From NCBI GenBank assembly GCA_029785685.1, contig JAFLZE010000027.1, forward strand, positions 1 to 12,154: a DNA stretch of 12,154 bases, written 5' to 3'. Below are positions 5,737 to 11,396 of this stretch, in pieces; position 1 is the stretch's first letter, and every line of letters begins with the position of its first letter. Source of the DNA: Nitrososphaerota archaeon. GTDB taxonomy: Archaea; Thermoproteota; Nitrososphaeria; Nitrososphaerales; UBA183. The notes under the pieces were generated by a model that did not search any database, was not told the origin of the DNA, and worked only from the letters and a program-made list of their open reading frames with translations. Both the position numbers and the translations under genes were made by a program.

Positions 5737-5759
5737 ACGATGACTTATTTGGTCATCGT
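5737..5759. promoter_or_regulatory. operator-like inverted repeat between divergent starts
   Basis: ACGATGAC (5737-5744) and GTCATCGT (5752-5759) are exact reverse complements separated by TTATTTG. The spacer, read on the minus strand, contains the TATA-like CAAATAA. A protein bound here would block that minus-strand promoter and lies about 30 bases upstream of the TATA box of the plus-strand AbiEi-like gene. Confidence 0.5.
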
Positions 5760-5767
5760 GCATCAGA

Positions 5768-5794
5768 GTCTCAGAATTGAGACATGCATATATA
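5768..5794 (+). promoter_or_regulatory. promoter of AbiEi-like gene with inverted repeat
   Basis: TATATA at 5789-5794 is centred about 26 bases before the ATG at 5818, predicting a leaderless transcript. GTCTCA-GAAT-TGAGAC (5768-5783) is a perfect six-base inverted repeat ending five bases before the TATA box, in the position of the BRE. It is a likely binding site for an autoregulator. Confidence 0.62.
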
Positions 5795-5817
5795 GACACA
5801 AACTGCCCAGAGTCGCA

Positions 5818-6471
5818 ATGATCAGACCGGAGCTCTCAATCGCGCAGACCATGGGGGAGAAGCCAGCGTACCGCCTGGACGAACTGATGAGCGTCATGGG
5901 GTCGCGGGCCACCGCCTACAGGACCCTGCGGGAGCTGCGGAAGGCCGGATTCGCCGAACAGATCAAGGAGGGCTATTTCACCATCCGTTCGAGCCTCTTT
6001 CAGCCGTTCTACCTCTGGCAGCACTTTCTACCGTCTCTGCGAGCATTTCAGCAGGCCCGATACTTCGGCCGCTCCTACAACGAGAACGACGTGAAATTCG
6101 CCCGCCGAGCCCTTGACGGGATGGTCACCCTGGACTACCGCGCGTATGAGCTCACGGGGTTTCAACAGCCGCATTCGCTCTTCCTCTACCTAGGGGACCT
6201 GGGCAGAGCCGCGGCGACGCTGAAGAGCCACGGGTTTTGGGAAGGCACGCGGGGACGAGTAGCCCTTCTGCCACGAGCAGGGCCGATTCAAAACGAGCTC
6301 CAACGGGTATATCTTGACTGCCTCGCCTACGGGGGGAGAAGCGCCCTCGACGCCATCGCAATCGAGGCGCTGTACGCGGATAGGCTGGACCCTAGGGTGA
6401 GAGGGGTCTTCAGATCCGAAGACATCCTGAAGGTGAGAGAGGAGCTTGCCCTGCTTAAACCTAGAGCGTGA
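5818..6471 (+). CDS. winged-helix protein, AbiEi-like antitoxin/regulator
   Basis: The product is 217 residues from ATG 5818. An upstream ATG at 5719 would have to be transcribed through the promoter, so I reject it. Residues about 15-58 form a winged helix-turn-helix (YRLDELMSVMGSRATAYRTL, then LRKAGFAEQIKEGYFTI as the wing). The C-terminal part has LQRVYLDCLAYGGRSALDAI followed by AIEALYADRL, which resembles the C-terminal domain of AbiEi-type antitoxins. AbiEi proteins repress their own operon and neutralise a nucleotidyltransferase toxin. No nucleotidyltransferase follows here; the nearest lies 320 bases upstream with its own regulator. It may be a solitary regulator or a remnant of a second AbiE-type module. 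An alternate frame continues beyond the stop to 6523 with helical, protein-like sequence, suggesting a frameshifted C-terminus. Confidence 0.6.
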   Translation: MIRPELSIAQTMGEKPAYRLDELMSVMGSRATAYRTLRELRKAGFAEQIKEGYFTIRSSLFQPFYLWQHFLPSLRAFQQARYFGRSYNENDVKFARRALDGMVTLDYRAYELTGFQQPHSLFLYLGDLGRAAATLKSHGFWEGTRGRVALLPRAGPIQNELQRVYLDCLAYGGRSALDAIAIEALYADRLDPRVRGVFRSEDILKVREELALLKPRA

Positions 6472-6918
6472 AGCAGCTAAGATCGCCGAGCTTCGAAAGG
6501 TAGCGGAGGCGCTGGCGACCTAGACGATCGCGACCCAGGCGCCTTCCGTTTCAATTCGACTCGCGCCGCCGGGGCAGATAGACAGACAGGTTACCTCCTT
6601 CGCTTACCTGATGGCAGGGAACCTCTGCGCTGATGCGACGGGCGAAGGCCCGCAGGCCAAGGGGTTGCTTGGGCAACTCCAGCCACAATCCGCCAGTAAG
6701 CAAGAGCCGAAACCGCTTCGCTGGCCGAGATGTCCGCAAGGGGTGAGGTGCCGCGGGTCGGAGGCTCACCGCGCCCTTTTCGGGCCGGATTTGTCCCGAG
6801 GCACATGGTCGTAGATGACGTCGTTGTCGCGAACCTCGTCACCACGGAGCATAGGCGGTGAAGACGAAGGGAGCGAAGGGTCGCCCCACGGGTGTTGCAA
6901 AGGAGGACAGGTAGGACC
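6472..6918. other. non-coding stretch with hairpins and R2 copy D
   Basis: About 450 bases lack a convincing gene; the open frames on both strands are GC-driven. The first 52 bases may be the frameshifted tail of the AbiEi-like gene. Two strong stem-loops stand next to each other: CGGGC-GAAG-GCCCG (6639-6652) and GGGGTTGC-TTGG-GCAACTCC (6661-6680, one G-U pair). Repeat R2 copy D follows at 6747-6804. No promoter or tRNA was recognised. The region may hold a small structured RNA or decayed mobile DNA. Confidence 0.45.
6747..6804 (+). repeat. hairpin-forming dispersed repeat R2, copy D
   Basis: The best-preserved copy. GTGCCGCGGG at the left end pairs with CCCGAGGCAC at the right end in nine of ten positions. 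It is 58 bases long, like copy B, and shares its first 16 bases with all copies. An alternative GGTGAG/CTCACC pairing (6743-6769 region) is possible at its left side. It lies downstream of the ribbon-helix-helix gene. Confidence 0.7.
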
Positions 6919-7161
6919 TCAGGGGGCCCGCTTCTTGATGCGCCGCCGGCTCACCGCCTCCCACACGGCCTCGTTGGAGGCGTCGGCGTCGAAGAAGTCT
7001 GCGAGTATGGCGTTGACGACCTCGCTCCTGCTGACGCCGAGCTCCTTGAAGGCATCAGAACCCCGGTCCAGCGCGTCCACGATCTCTGGGTCGAAGGAGA
7101 CCCCCATCCGGACCTTCTTGGCCCTCGGCCTCGTCAGGGGCGCATGACCGGAGCCTGACAA
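6919..7161 (-). CDS. ribbon-helix-helix (CopG-like) DNA-binding protein, orphan
   Basis: From TTG 7161 the product is 80 residues. The core VRMGVSFDPEIVDALDRG, then GVSRSEVVNAILADFF, shows the ribbon strand and two helices of the CopG/NikR-type fold (residues 18-57), followed by a basic C-terminus (SRRRIKKRAP). Such proteins bind DNA as dimers, often as antitoxins or autoregulators. No partner gene is visible on either side. The start is uncertain. TTG 7161 lies about 28 bases from a TTTTTA box at 7187-7192, but the first 18 residues are not family-like, and Met19 (codon at 7105-7107) is an alternative. The first codons overlap a sequence that resembles the 3' junction of the first PIN gene. 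Confidence 0.65.
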   Translation of the reverse strand: MSGSGHAPLTRPRAKKVRMGVSFDPEIVDALDRGSDAFKELGVSRSEVVNAILADFFDADASNEAVWEAVSRRRIKKRAP

Positions 7162-7164
7162 CGC

Positions 7165-7192
7165 TGCTACATCTCATAGCACGAGGTAAAAA
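7165..7192 (-). promoter_or_regulatory. promoter and operator-like repeat of the RHH gene
   Basis: On the minus strand TTTTTA (7187-7192) is a plausible TATA box. TGCTA-CATCTCA-TAGCA (7165-7181) is a five-base inverted repeat with a seven-base spacer, lying between the box and the TTG start, where autoregulating ribbon-helix-helix proteins usually bind. The repeat is short, so chance is possible. Confidence 0.4.
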
Positions 7193-7227
7193 GAATTATG
7201 AATTTCACAACCACCTAACGCCTCGCT

Positions 7228-7391
7228 CCGGGCCGTCCGATGAGTTGCGGCCCAGGGGGTGGGAGAGCGTGGGCCCCGTCGCGGAGGGTCGACGATCCGC
7301 CGGGACTTTCCCCCGCGGCCCTGGCGGCAGACCCCGGCAGAGGGCGGGGCCGAGGATCGCCGTTCGTCGGACAGCGCCCTCCATGGCCCGG
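7228..7391 (+). ncRNA. candidate structured non-coding RNA upstream of ubiA
   Basis: Within 164 bases, five sets of arms pair and nest without conflict. CCGGGCC (7228-7234) pairs with GGCCCGG (7385-7391). GTCCGATG (7235-7242) pairs with CGTCGGAC (7365-7372), with one wobble on the plus strand only. GGCCCA (7249-7254) pairs with TGGGCC (7270-7275). CGATCC (7293-7298) pairs with GGATCG (7354-7359), and GCCGGG (7299-7304) with CCCGGC (7333-7338). This makes a closed stem with two branches. The wobble pair favours plus-strand transcription. An AT-rich TTATGAATT (7196-7204) about 27 bases upstream could be its promoter. High GC makes chance pairing more likely. I recognise no known RNA family. Confidence 0.33.
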
Positions 7392-7395
7392 CCAA

Positions 7396-7405
7396 ACCTT
7401 AATTC
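7396..7405 (+). promoter_or_regulatory. ubiA promoter
   Basis: CCTTAATT (7397-7404) is the only AT-rich element here. It lies about 28 bases before the TTG at 7430, supporting a leaderless transcript from that codon. A stop codon (TAA 7400-7402) in the same frame excludes an ATG further upstream. The box is nearly symmetrical and could also serve the minus strand. Confidence 0.5.
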
Positions 7406-7429
7406 CAGCATGGGCCGCAACAGCTGCCC

Positions 7430-8281
7430 TTGAGCCAGGCCCGCCCGTGGCTAGCCCTCTTCAGGTTCCACGAGTACGGCCCCCTTTTCCTCCTCTGCGG
7501 CCTCGCGGGTGCGCTCTACGCCGGGGCGGGGGAGCCTCTCGGCCTGGCAGGCCTCCTCTGCTTCATCGCGCTCTTCTCGTCGTCGGCCTTCGTCCTCAAC
7601 GACGTCGCCGACCGGGAGGAGGACGCCGGATCCGCAGAATCCAGGAACCCCATCGCCAGGGGGGAGATAGGGAAGGCGGCGGGGGTCGCGCTGTTCGCGC
7701 TCCTTGCCGCTGGCTCCCTCGTCGCCCTCCGCTTCGTCTCTGCGCCTGCGCTCTACGCGGCGCCCCTGGTCTACGGCCTCTACTGGGGGTACAGCTGGGG
7801 GCCCGGCTTCAAGGCGCGGCCCTGGGTCGACGTGGCCGTCCACGGCGCCGTCCCGGCCCTCTTCGTCTTCATGGGGAGCGCCCTCTACGCCCCGCCAGAC
7901 CTGGGAGCCGTCCTGCTCGCGGGGGTCGTCTTCTGCATGGCAGCCATGTCCGGGGTCCTCCAGGGTGTCAGGGACATGGGGAAGGACGCGGCCCACAGGA
8001 GGACCACGGCGCTGGCCCTGGGGAAGGGGCGCTCCGTCGACCTGTCCCTCGCGCTCCTCGCCTCCGGCGTGGCGCTGTACATCGCCGCCGTGGCGTCCGG
8101 GTCCCTGCCGCCGGTCATGGCCGCCCTGGTCCCATGCTCATTGCTCCTCGTCTCCCCCCTGCTCAGGCTGAGGGCCGGGACAGAGGGGGCGGGGGAGGTC
8201 ATCAGCGCGGTGAGGCTCAGGGGGGTGCTGCTCGCCCTGGCCGCCATGGCCCTCTACGTCGTCTGGGTCCGGCCAGCATAG
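7430..8281 (+). CDS. UbiA-family membrane prenyltransferase
   Basis: The 283-residue product carries both aspartate-rich motifs of the UbiA superfamily. The first is NDVADREED (N57, D58, D61, D65), followed by the typical RNPIARGEI. The second is RDMGKD (D182, D186). These bind the Mg2+-diphosphate of a polyprenyl donor. About eight or nine hydrophobic segments fill the rest, as expected for this all-helical membrane enzyme. In archaea the family makes membrane ether lipids (digeranylgeranylglyceryl phosphate synthase), modifies carotenoids, or prenylates quinones or heme. No neighbour points to one of these, so the acceptor is left open. It starts at TTG 7430 (no ATG is available before the upstream stop). 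Its 3' end overlaps the convergent glycosyltransferase gene by 28 bases. Confidence 0.85.
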   Translation: MSQARPWLALFRFHEYGPLFLLCGLAGALYAGAGEPLGLAGLLCFIALFSSSAFVLNDVADREEDAGSAESRNPIARGEIGKAAGVALFALLAAGSLVALRFVSAPALYAAPLVYGLYWGYSWGPGFKARPWVDVAVHGAVPALFVFMGSALYAPPDLGAVLLAGVVFCMAAMSGVLQGVRDMGKDAAHRRTTALALGKGRSVDLSLALLASGVALYIAAVASGSLPPVMAALVPCSLLLVSPLLRLRAGTEGAGEVISAVRLRGVLLALAAMALYVVWVRPA

Positions 8282-9510
8282 CCGGTCCGGGCAGGCTCCC
8301 GTGTTCGAGAAATCCAGTAGAGGTGGGGCCTAGACTGCCGGGTCGGCGGGCGCCGTGACGTCCACGGGGGGCCTCCCCTCCCCAGCGCGGAGGCCAGCCA
8401 CTTCACGAGCGAGTGCCCCGTCCCCCCCGCCACGGAGAGACCGAGCAGGGCGAGGCACCCTGAGCGGAGGAGGGCCATGGCCTGCGGGAGGGTCCAGGCG
8501 TAGGTCGGCCCCCCGGTCGGGGTGGCCGGGACCGTGAACCAGGTGATGATGATCAGGGCGTTGAAGACGTCGAAGAAGTAGAGCGCCGGGGTGCTCACCA
8601 CCATCACGGCGAGCAGGGGGATGAGGGTGACGTTGAACTGCGGGGCGTAGATGTAGGTCCCGAGGAGGTAGGCCGTGAGGGCCAGGAAGCTCCTGGGGAC
8701 CAGGGGCATCTTCAGGGTGTAGACCCTGAGGAGGAGCAGCCCCATGACGGCGTAGCCGAAGAACTTCGCCGCGTGGGAGAACGGGTTCCCGAAGATCCAG
8801 ATGTACCAGGCGTCCTCCAGCCCCCAGTTGGCGAAGAAGGAGACGAACTGGCCGAAGAAGCCGAAGTTGAAGATGGCGATGGGGACCAGGGTGGCCCCGG
8901 CGACCGCGAGGGACACGGCCAGGTACTTTCCCTTCGCCCTCCCGCCGGCCAGCTCCAGGAGGAGGACCGGGAGGAGGACCACGGCTATCCCCTTCGTCGC
9001 TATCGCCAGGCCGAGGAAGAGGGCCGACCACCCGGGCCTCTTCTCCACGAAGAACTGCAGGCAGAGGACCACGAAGAGGGCGTCGAAGAGGTCGAAGTTG
9101 TAGACCCCGTAGATTATCATGCTCGGGAGGAAGAAGTAGACCGGGTTGAGCTGGACGCCGAGGGCCTTCGCGAGGCGCCAGGTGGACCATCCCATCACCG
9201 CGGCGGCGACCAGGCTGAGGGCGCTGAAGGAATCGTAATAACCTGCGTATAGACCGCCGGCGGCCCCTGCGAACTCCCCGCCCAGCACCCTCGCCGCATA
9301 GAGGAAGAGCCCGGACATCGGGGGGTACTCGAGGAAGGTTCCGGGGGAGGAGTAGGGGACCCGGCCGGCGGCAACCCAGCCCCGGCCCCAGAACGAGGCG
9401 ATGTCGCTGTAGAGGGACGGGATCGCGAAGCTGGAGTGCAGGAAGGTGCTGAGGAGTATGGCCGCGACCGAAGACGCCACGGCCCCCCAGACGGCGGTCC
9501 GGTGGTCCAT
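8254..9510 (-). CDS. multi-pass membrane glycosyltransferase, GT87/DUF2029-like
   Basis: The 418-residue product has about ten membrane segments. Near the first outside loop it has YSDIASFWGRGWVAAGRVPY and then LEYPPMSGLF, the D...GR.PY...EYPP pattern of the GT-C mannosyltransferases related to GT87/DUF2029. These use polyprenyl-phosphate sugars to glycosylate lipids or proteins outside the cytoplasmic membrane. D36 is the likely catalytic acid by family analogy. I choose the second Met (codon at 9508-9510) rather than the ATG at 9525, because the TATA-like box at 9532-9538 is 25 bases from the former and only 10 from the latter. The last 45 residues are Arg/Pro/Thr-rich and unlike the rest, running over the end of the convergent ubiA gene; the natural end may have been lost by frameshift. 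Confidence 0.7.
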   Translation of the reverse strand: MDHRTAVWGAVASSVAAILLSTFLHSSFAIPSLYSDIASFWGRGWVAAGRVPYSSPGTFLEYPPMSGLFLYAARVLGGEFAGAAGGLYAGYYDSFSALSLVAAAVMGWSTWRLAKALGVQLNPVYFFLPSMIIYGVYNFDLFDALFVVLCLQFFVEKRPGWSALFLGLAIATKGIAVVLLPVLLLELAGGRAKGKYLAVSLAVAGATLVPIAIFNFGFFGQFVSFFANWGLEDAWYIWIFGNPFSHAAKFFGYAVMGLLLLRVYTLKMPLVPRSFLALTAYLLGTYIYAPQFNVTLIPLLAVMVVSTPALYFFDVFNALIIITWFTVPATPTGGPTYAWTLPQAMALLRSGCLALLGLSVAGGTGHSLVKWLASALGRGGPPWTSRRPPTRQSRPHLYWISRTREPARTGYAGRTQTT

Positions 9511-9530
9511 GGTGGCCGGGCTCATTCGCG

Positions 9531-9539
9531 CCTTAAATC
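9531..9539 (-). promoter_or_regulatory. promoter of the membrane glycosyltransferase
   Basis: GATTTAAGG on the minus strand (9531-9539) is the only AT-rich element upstream. Its centre is about 25 bases from the ATG at 9510, which decides the start of the gene and predicts a leaderless transcript. Confidence 0.55.
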
Positions 9540-9551
9540 GGTTGGCTCGGG

Positions 9552-10895
9552 TCAGGCTCGAGTGCCCGGGCCCGCCGTGAGGCGACGGCGCGCCAGCAGA
9601 TAGGAGCCGGCCAGGACCGCAGTCAGGACGCCGACCCCCAGCGCGCTGAACGGGAACTCGGGGACCCCGCCGCTCCCTGCGGAGGAAGCCGAGGAGGTGA
9701 TCGCCGAGGAGCTGGCGGTCGTCGTCGGCTGAGCTGTGGTGGGGGTCGTGGTAGACTGTGAGGTCGCGGAGGATGTCGTGGACGTGGTCGGCGTGTAGGT
9801 AGAGATGGTCGACGCCGCGGTGGAGGTCTCCGTCGCACTGGTGGTCGACGACGTGGATGTGGTGGACACCGCCGCGGGGACGAAGCTCGTCCCGAAGTTC
9901 ACCGTCCCGAGGGTGACCACGAACTGGCCGTTGACCAGGCTGGTCTGGAGGTTGGTCGCGGCCTCGGCGGTGTCGCTCCCGAACTCGTAGAGGGAGCGGG
10001 GGAGGGCCGACTGGCCGTTGGTCAGGAGGTACGACATGCTGAGGACGGCGTGCATGGCCGTGTAGGTGGCGTTGGCGCCGTTGGCGTCCCCGCCGAAGTC
10101 AAGCTCGCTGTCGAAGTAGTTGGCGCTCGGGGTGTAGGCGTTCCCCGTGATGAGTATCGCCGCGGACTGGATCGCCTTGGGCTCGGTTATCGTGACCAGG
10201 TCGTAGCCCGACGGGGTCCCGCTGAGGGGCGCGCCCCCCATGGCCTGCAGGTAGCTGAACGAGACCTGGACCGCGTCCCCGGAGGACGAGACGTTGATCG
10301 GGAGCTCCAGCGACAGAGGGAGGGTGTAGCCTGCCTCGGCGGTGCTGTAGCCGTAGAACGACTGGTTCCCGGACTTGCTCACCGACCCGAGGCCCGAGGT
10401 GATGTTCGAGTTCATTGTGGAGGTGGTGGAGGAGGAGTAGTTCCAGACGTTGGAGACGTAGTAGAAGGTGTCGTTGTTGGTGTAGAATGTCACGGTGTTC
10501 TGCAGCCAGTAGTCGTAGCTCGCCGACGTGGTGTTCACCTGCATTACCACGTTGAGCTGGAGGCCGGCGCCGTAGGGGCTCGAACCCTGGGGCGGATTCG
10601 CTATGGTGGACTGCATGCTCCCTATCACCGCGGTCCCCGTCACAGCCGTGGCCCTTTCGGTGTACGAGCTCAGGGTCCCGGAGCTGTTGAGGATCCCGTA
10701 GTCGGCTATCCCCGTGGGGACCGGCTCCGCGGAGTAGCCGTAGTAGATGTTGATAGGGCTCCTGACGGCGCCTGGTCGGCGGCCAGGGGACTGGAGGGGG
10801 TGGGCCGGCGCCGCGGCGGCGGAGAACGCGCAGACCTGGACCACAAGCAGGAGTCCGAGGACAAGCGCCGACGCCCTGGTCTTCTGTAATCTCAA
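9552..10895 (-). CDS. thermopsin-like (peptidase A5) secreted protease with stalk and C-terminal anchor
   Basis: A 447-residue secreted protein. Residues 1-29 are a signal peptide (basic start, hydrophobic core, AAAAPA cleavage region). The mature part begins with PINIYYGYSAEPVPTGIADYGI (starting at 47), the hallmark N-terminal sequence of thermopsins, acid proteases of archaea. The body to about 335 is rich in Ser/Thr/Asn/Tyr and has many N-x-S/T sites for N-glycosylation. Residues about 340-407 are an almost pure Ser/Thr stalk. The end, VPEFPFSALGVGVLTAVLAG plus ARRR, is a PEF-type C-terminal anchor: motif, membrane helix, basic tail. The enzyme probably acts outside the cell, held to the membrane or S-layer. 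The start is TTG 10895; a TAA directly before it excludes an earlier one. The neighbouring membrane glycosyltransferase could modify such a protein, but this is inference. Confidence 0.82.
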   Translation of the reverse strand: MRLQKTRASALVLGLLLVVQVCAFSAAAAPAHPLQSPGRRPGAVRSPINIYYGYSAEPVPTGIADYGILNSSGTLSSYTERATAVTGTAVIGSMQSTIANPPQGSSPYGAGLQLNVVMQVNTTSASYDYWLQNTVTFYTNNDTFYYVSNVWNYSSSTTSTMNSNITSGLGSVSKSGNQSFYGYSTAEAGYTLPLSLELPINVSSSGDAVQVSFSYLQAMGGAPLSGTPSGYDLVTITEPKAIQSAAILITGNAYTPSANYFDSELDFGGDANGANATYTAMHAVLSMSYLLTNGQSALPRSLYEFGSDTAEAATNLQTSLVNGQFVVTLGTVNFGTSFVPAAVSTTSTSSTTSATETSTAASTISTYTPTTSTTSSATSQSTTTPTTAQPTTTASSSAITSSASSAGSGGVPEFPFSALGVGVLTAVLAGSYLLARRRLTAGPGTRA

Positions 10896-10920
10896 TTACT
10901 GGAGGAACCTCGGATTCTCG

Positions 10921-10934
10921 CACATTTAATTTTT
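10921..10934. promoter_or_regulatory. AT-rich element between divergent thermopsin and FUN14-like genes
   Basis: CACATTTAATTTTT is the only AT-rich stretch in the divergent region and is nearly symmetrical at TTTAAT/ATTAAA. Read on the minus strand, it puts a transcript start within a few bases of the thermopsin TTG. Read on the plus strand, it gives a leader of about 30 bases before the GTG at 10984. One shared TATA element for both directions is plausible. Confidence 0.5.
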
Positions 10935-10983
10935 CCACGGCGGTGGGCGGATTCCGCGTCGTCGGGGGGGTCCGCCAGGCAGC

Positions 10984-11355
10984 GTGGACCCCTCGAAAGG
11001 GCGTAGCTTCATAAACGACGCACCGACAAACAAGCTCGTGACCGGGATACTCCCGCCTGACCTGTCCACGACGTTCCTCATAGCTGCGATACTCCCCCTG
11101 ATAATCGGCTTCGTGGTGGGAGTGGTCGTCCGGAACGCCCTGAAGGTCGGCATCGCCCTGGCAGTGCTGGTGGTCCTCCTCATCGCCGCCGGGATAATCA
11201 CCCCGAGCCAGGTCATAGCCCCCCTGGCGGCGCTGGTGAAGTCGGGGGCGACGCAGGCGACGATCACCGCCTACGCCGACAGGGTCGCTGGGTACCTCCC
11301 CTACTCCTCGCTGACGTTCATAGTCGGGCTGGCCCTAGGCCTCCTGAAAGGCTGA
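10984..11355 (+). CDS. small membrane protein, FUN14-like
   Basis: The 123-residue product has a short hydrophilic N-terminus and three hydrophobic segments: FLIAAILPLIIGFVVGVVV, IALAVLVVLLIAAGII and SLTFIVGLALGL. The Gly-patterned first helix followed by RNALKV (GFVVGVVVRNALKV) resembles the GxxxGxxxxKxxK start of FUN14-family proteins, which occur as small membrane proteins of unknown function in archaea. The start is GTG 10984, the first start codon after an in-frame TAA at 10927. It is transcribed away from the thermopsin gene and converges on the four-cysteine protein gene. The family call is tentative. Confidence 0.55.
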   Translation: MDPSKGRSFINDAPTNKLVTGILPPDLSTTFLIAAILPLIIGFVVGVVVRNALKVGIALAVLVVLLIAAGIITPSQVIAPLAALVKSGATQATITAYADRVAGYLPYSSLTFIVGLALGLLKG

Positions 11356-11365
11356 GGACAGGACG

Positions 11366-11396
11366 GGCTCCTAGAAGGCTGCTCAGCCCAGGAGCC
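11366..11396. terminator. hairpin at the convergent gene ends
   Basis: GGCTCCT (11366-11372) pairs with AGGAGCC (11390-11396). Inside, GGCT (11377-11380) pairs with AGCC (11385-11388) around a four-base loop. It begins 11 bases after the FUN14-like stop and covers the last codons of the four-cysteine gene. No U-run follows on either strand, so it may stabilise 3' ends rather than end transcription. Confidence 0.4.

Larger units (their letters stand above)
5497..5817. other. intergenic stretch after the nucleotidyltransferase
   Basis: About 320 bases. The nucleotidyltransferase frame stays open past its TAA to a TGA at 5608-5610 and translates to a protein-like stretch (DAIVVHYAEEEAPENM...), with mostly G/C third bases. 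This may be a decayed C-terminus or a fragment of another gene. Further right are a short minus-strand frame and two inverted repeats, listed separately. The 33 codons upstream of the next gene's chosen start are open but cross its promoter. Confidence 0.4.

Noticed and set aside
7303..7314. GGGGGAAAGTCC on the minus strand, similar to the GAGGAAAGUCC block of RNase P RNA
   Set aside because: The partner block ACAGAA before the closing stem is absent and the overall size is too small.
7240..8358. 372-codon plus-strand open frame over the ubiA gene
   Set aside because: Its translation is Arg/Pro/Gly-rich without domain structure, while the overlapping frame encodes a clear UbiA protein with both motifs. 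It is a GC-driven shadow.
10050..10889. Long plus-strand and alternate minus-strand frames over the thermopsin gene
   Set aside because: Low-complexity Val/Gly/Arg composition. The thermopsin frame has signal peptide, family motif and anchor.
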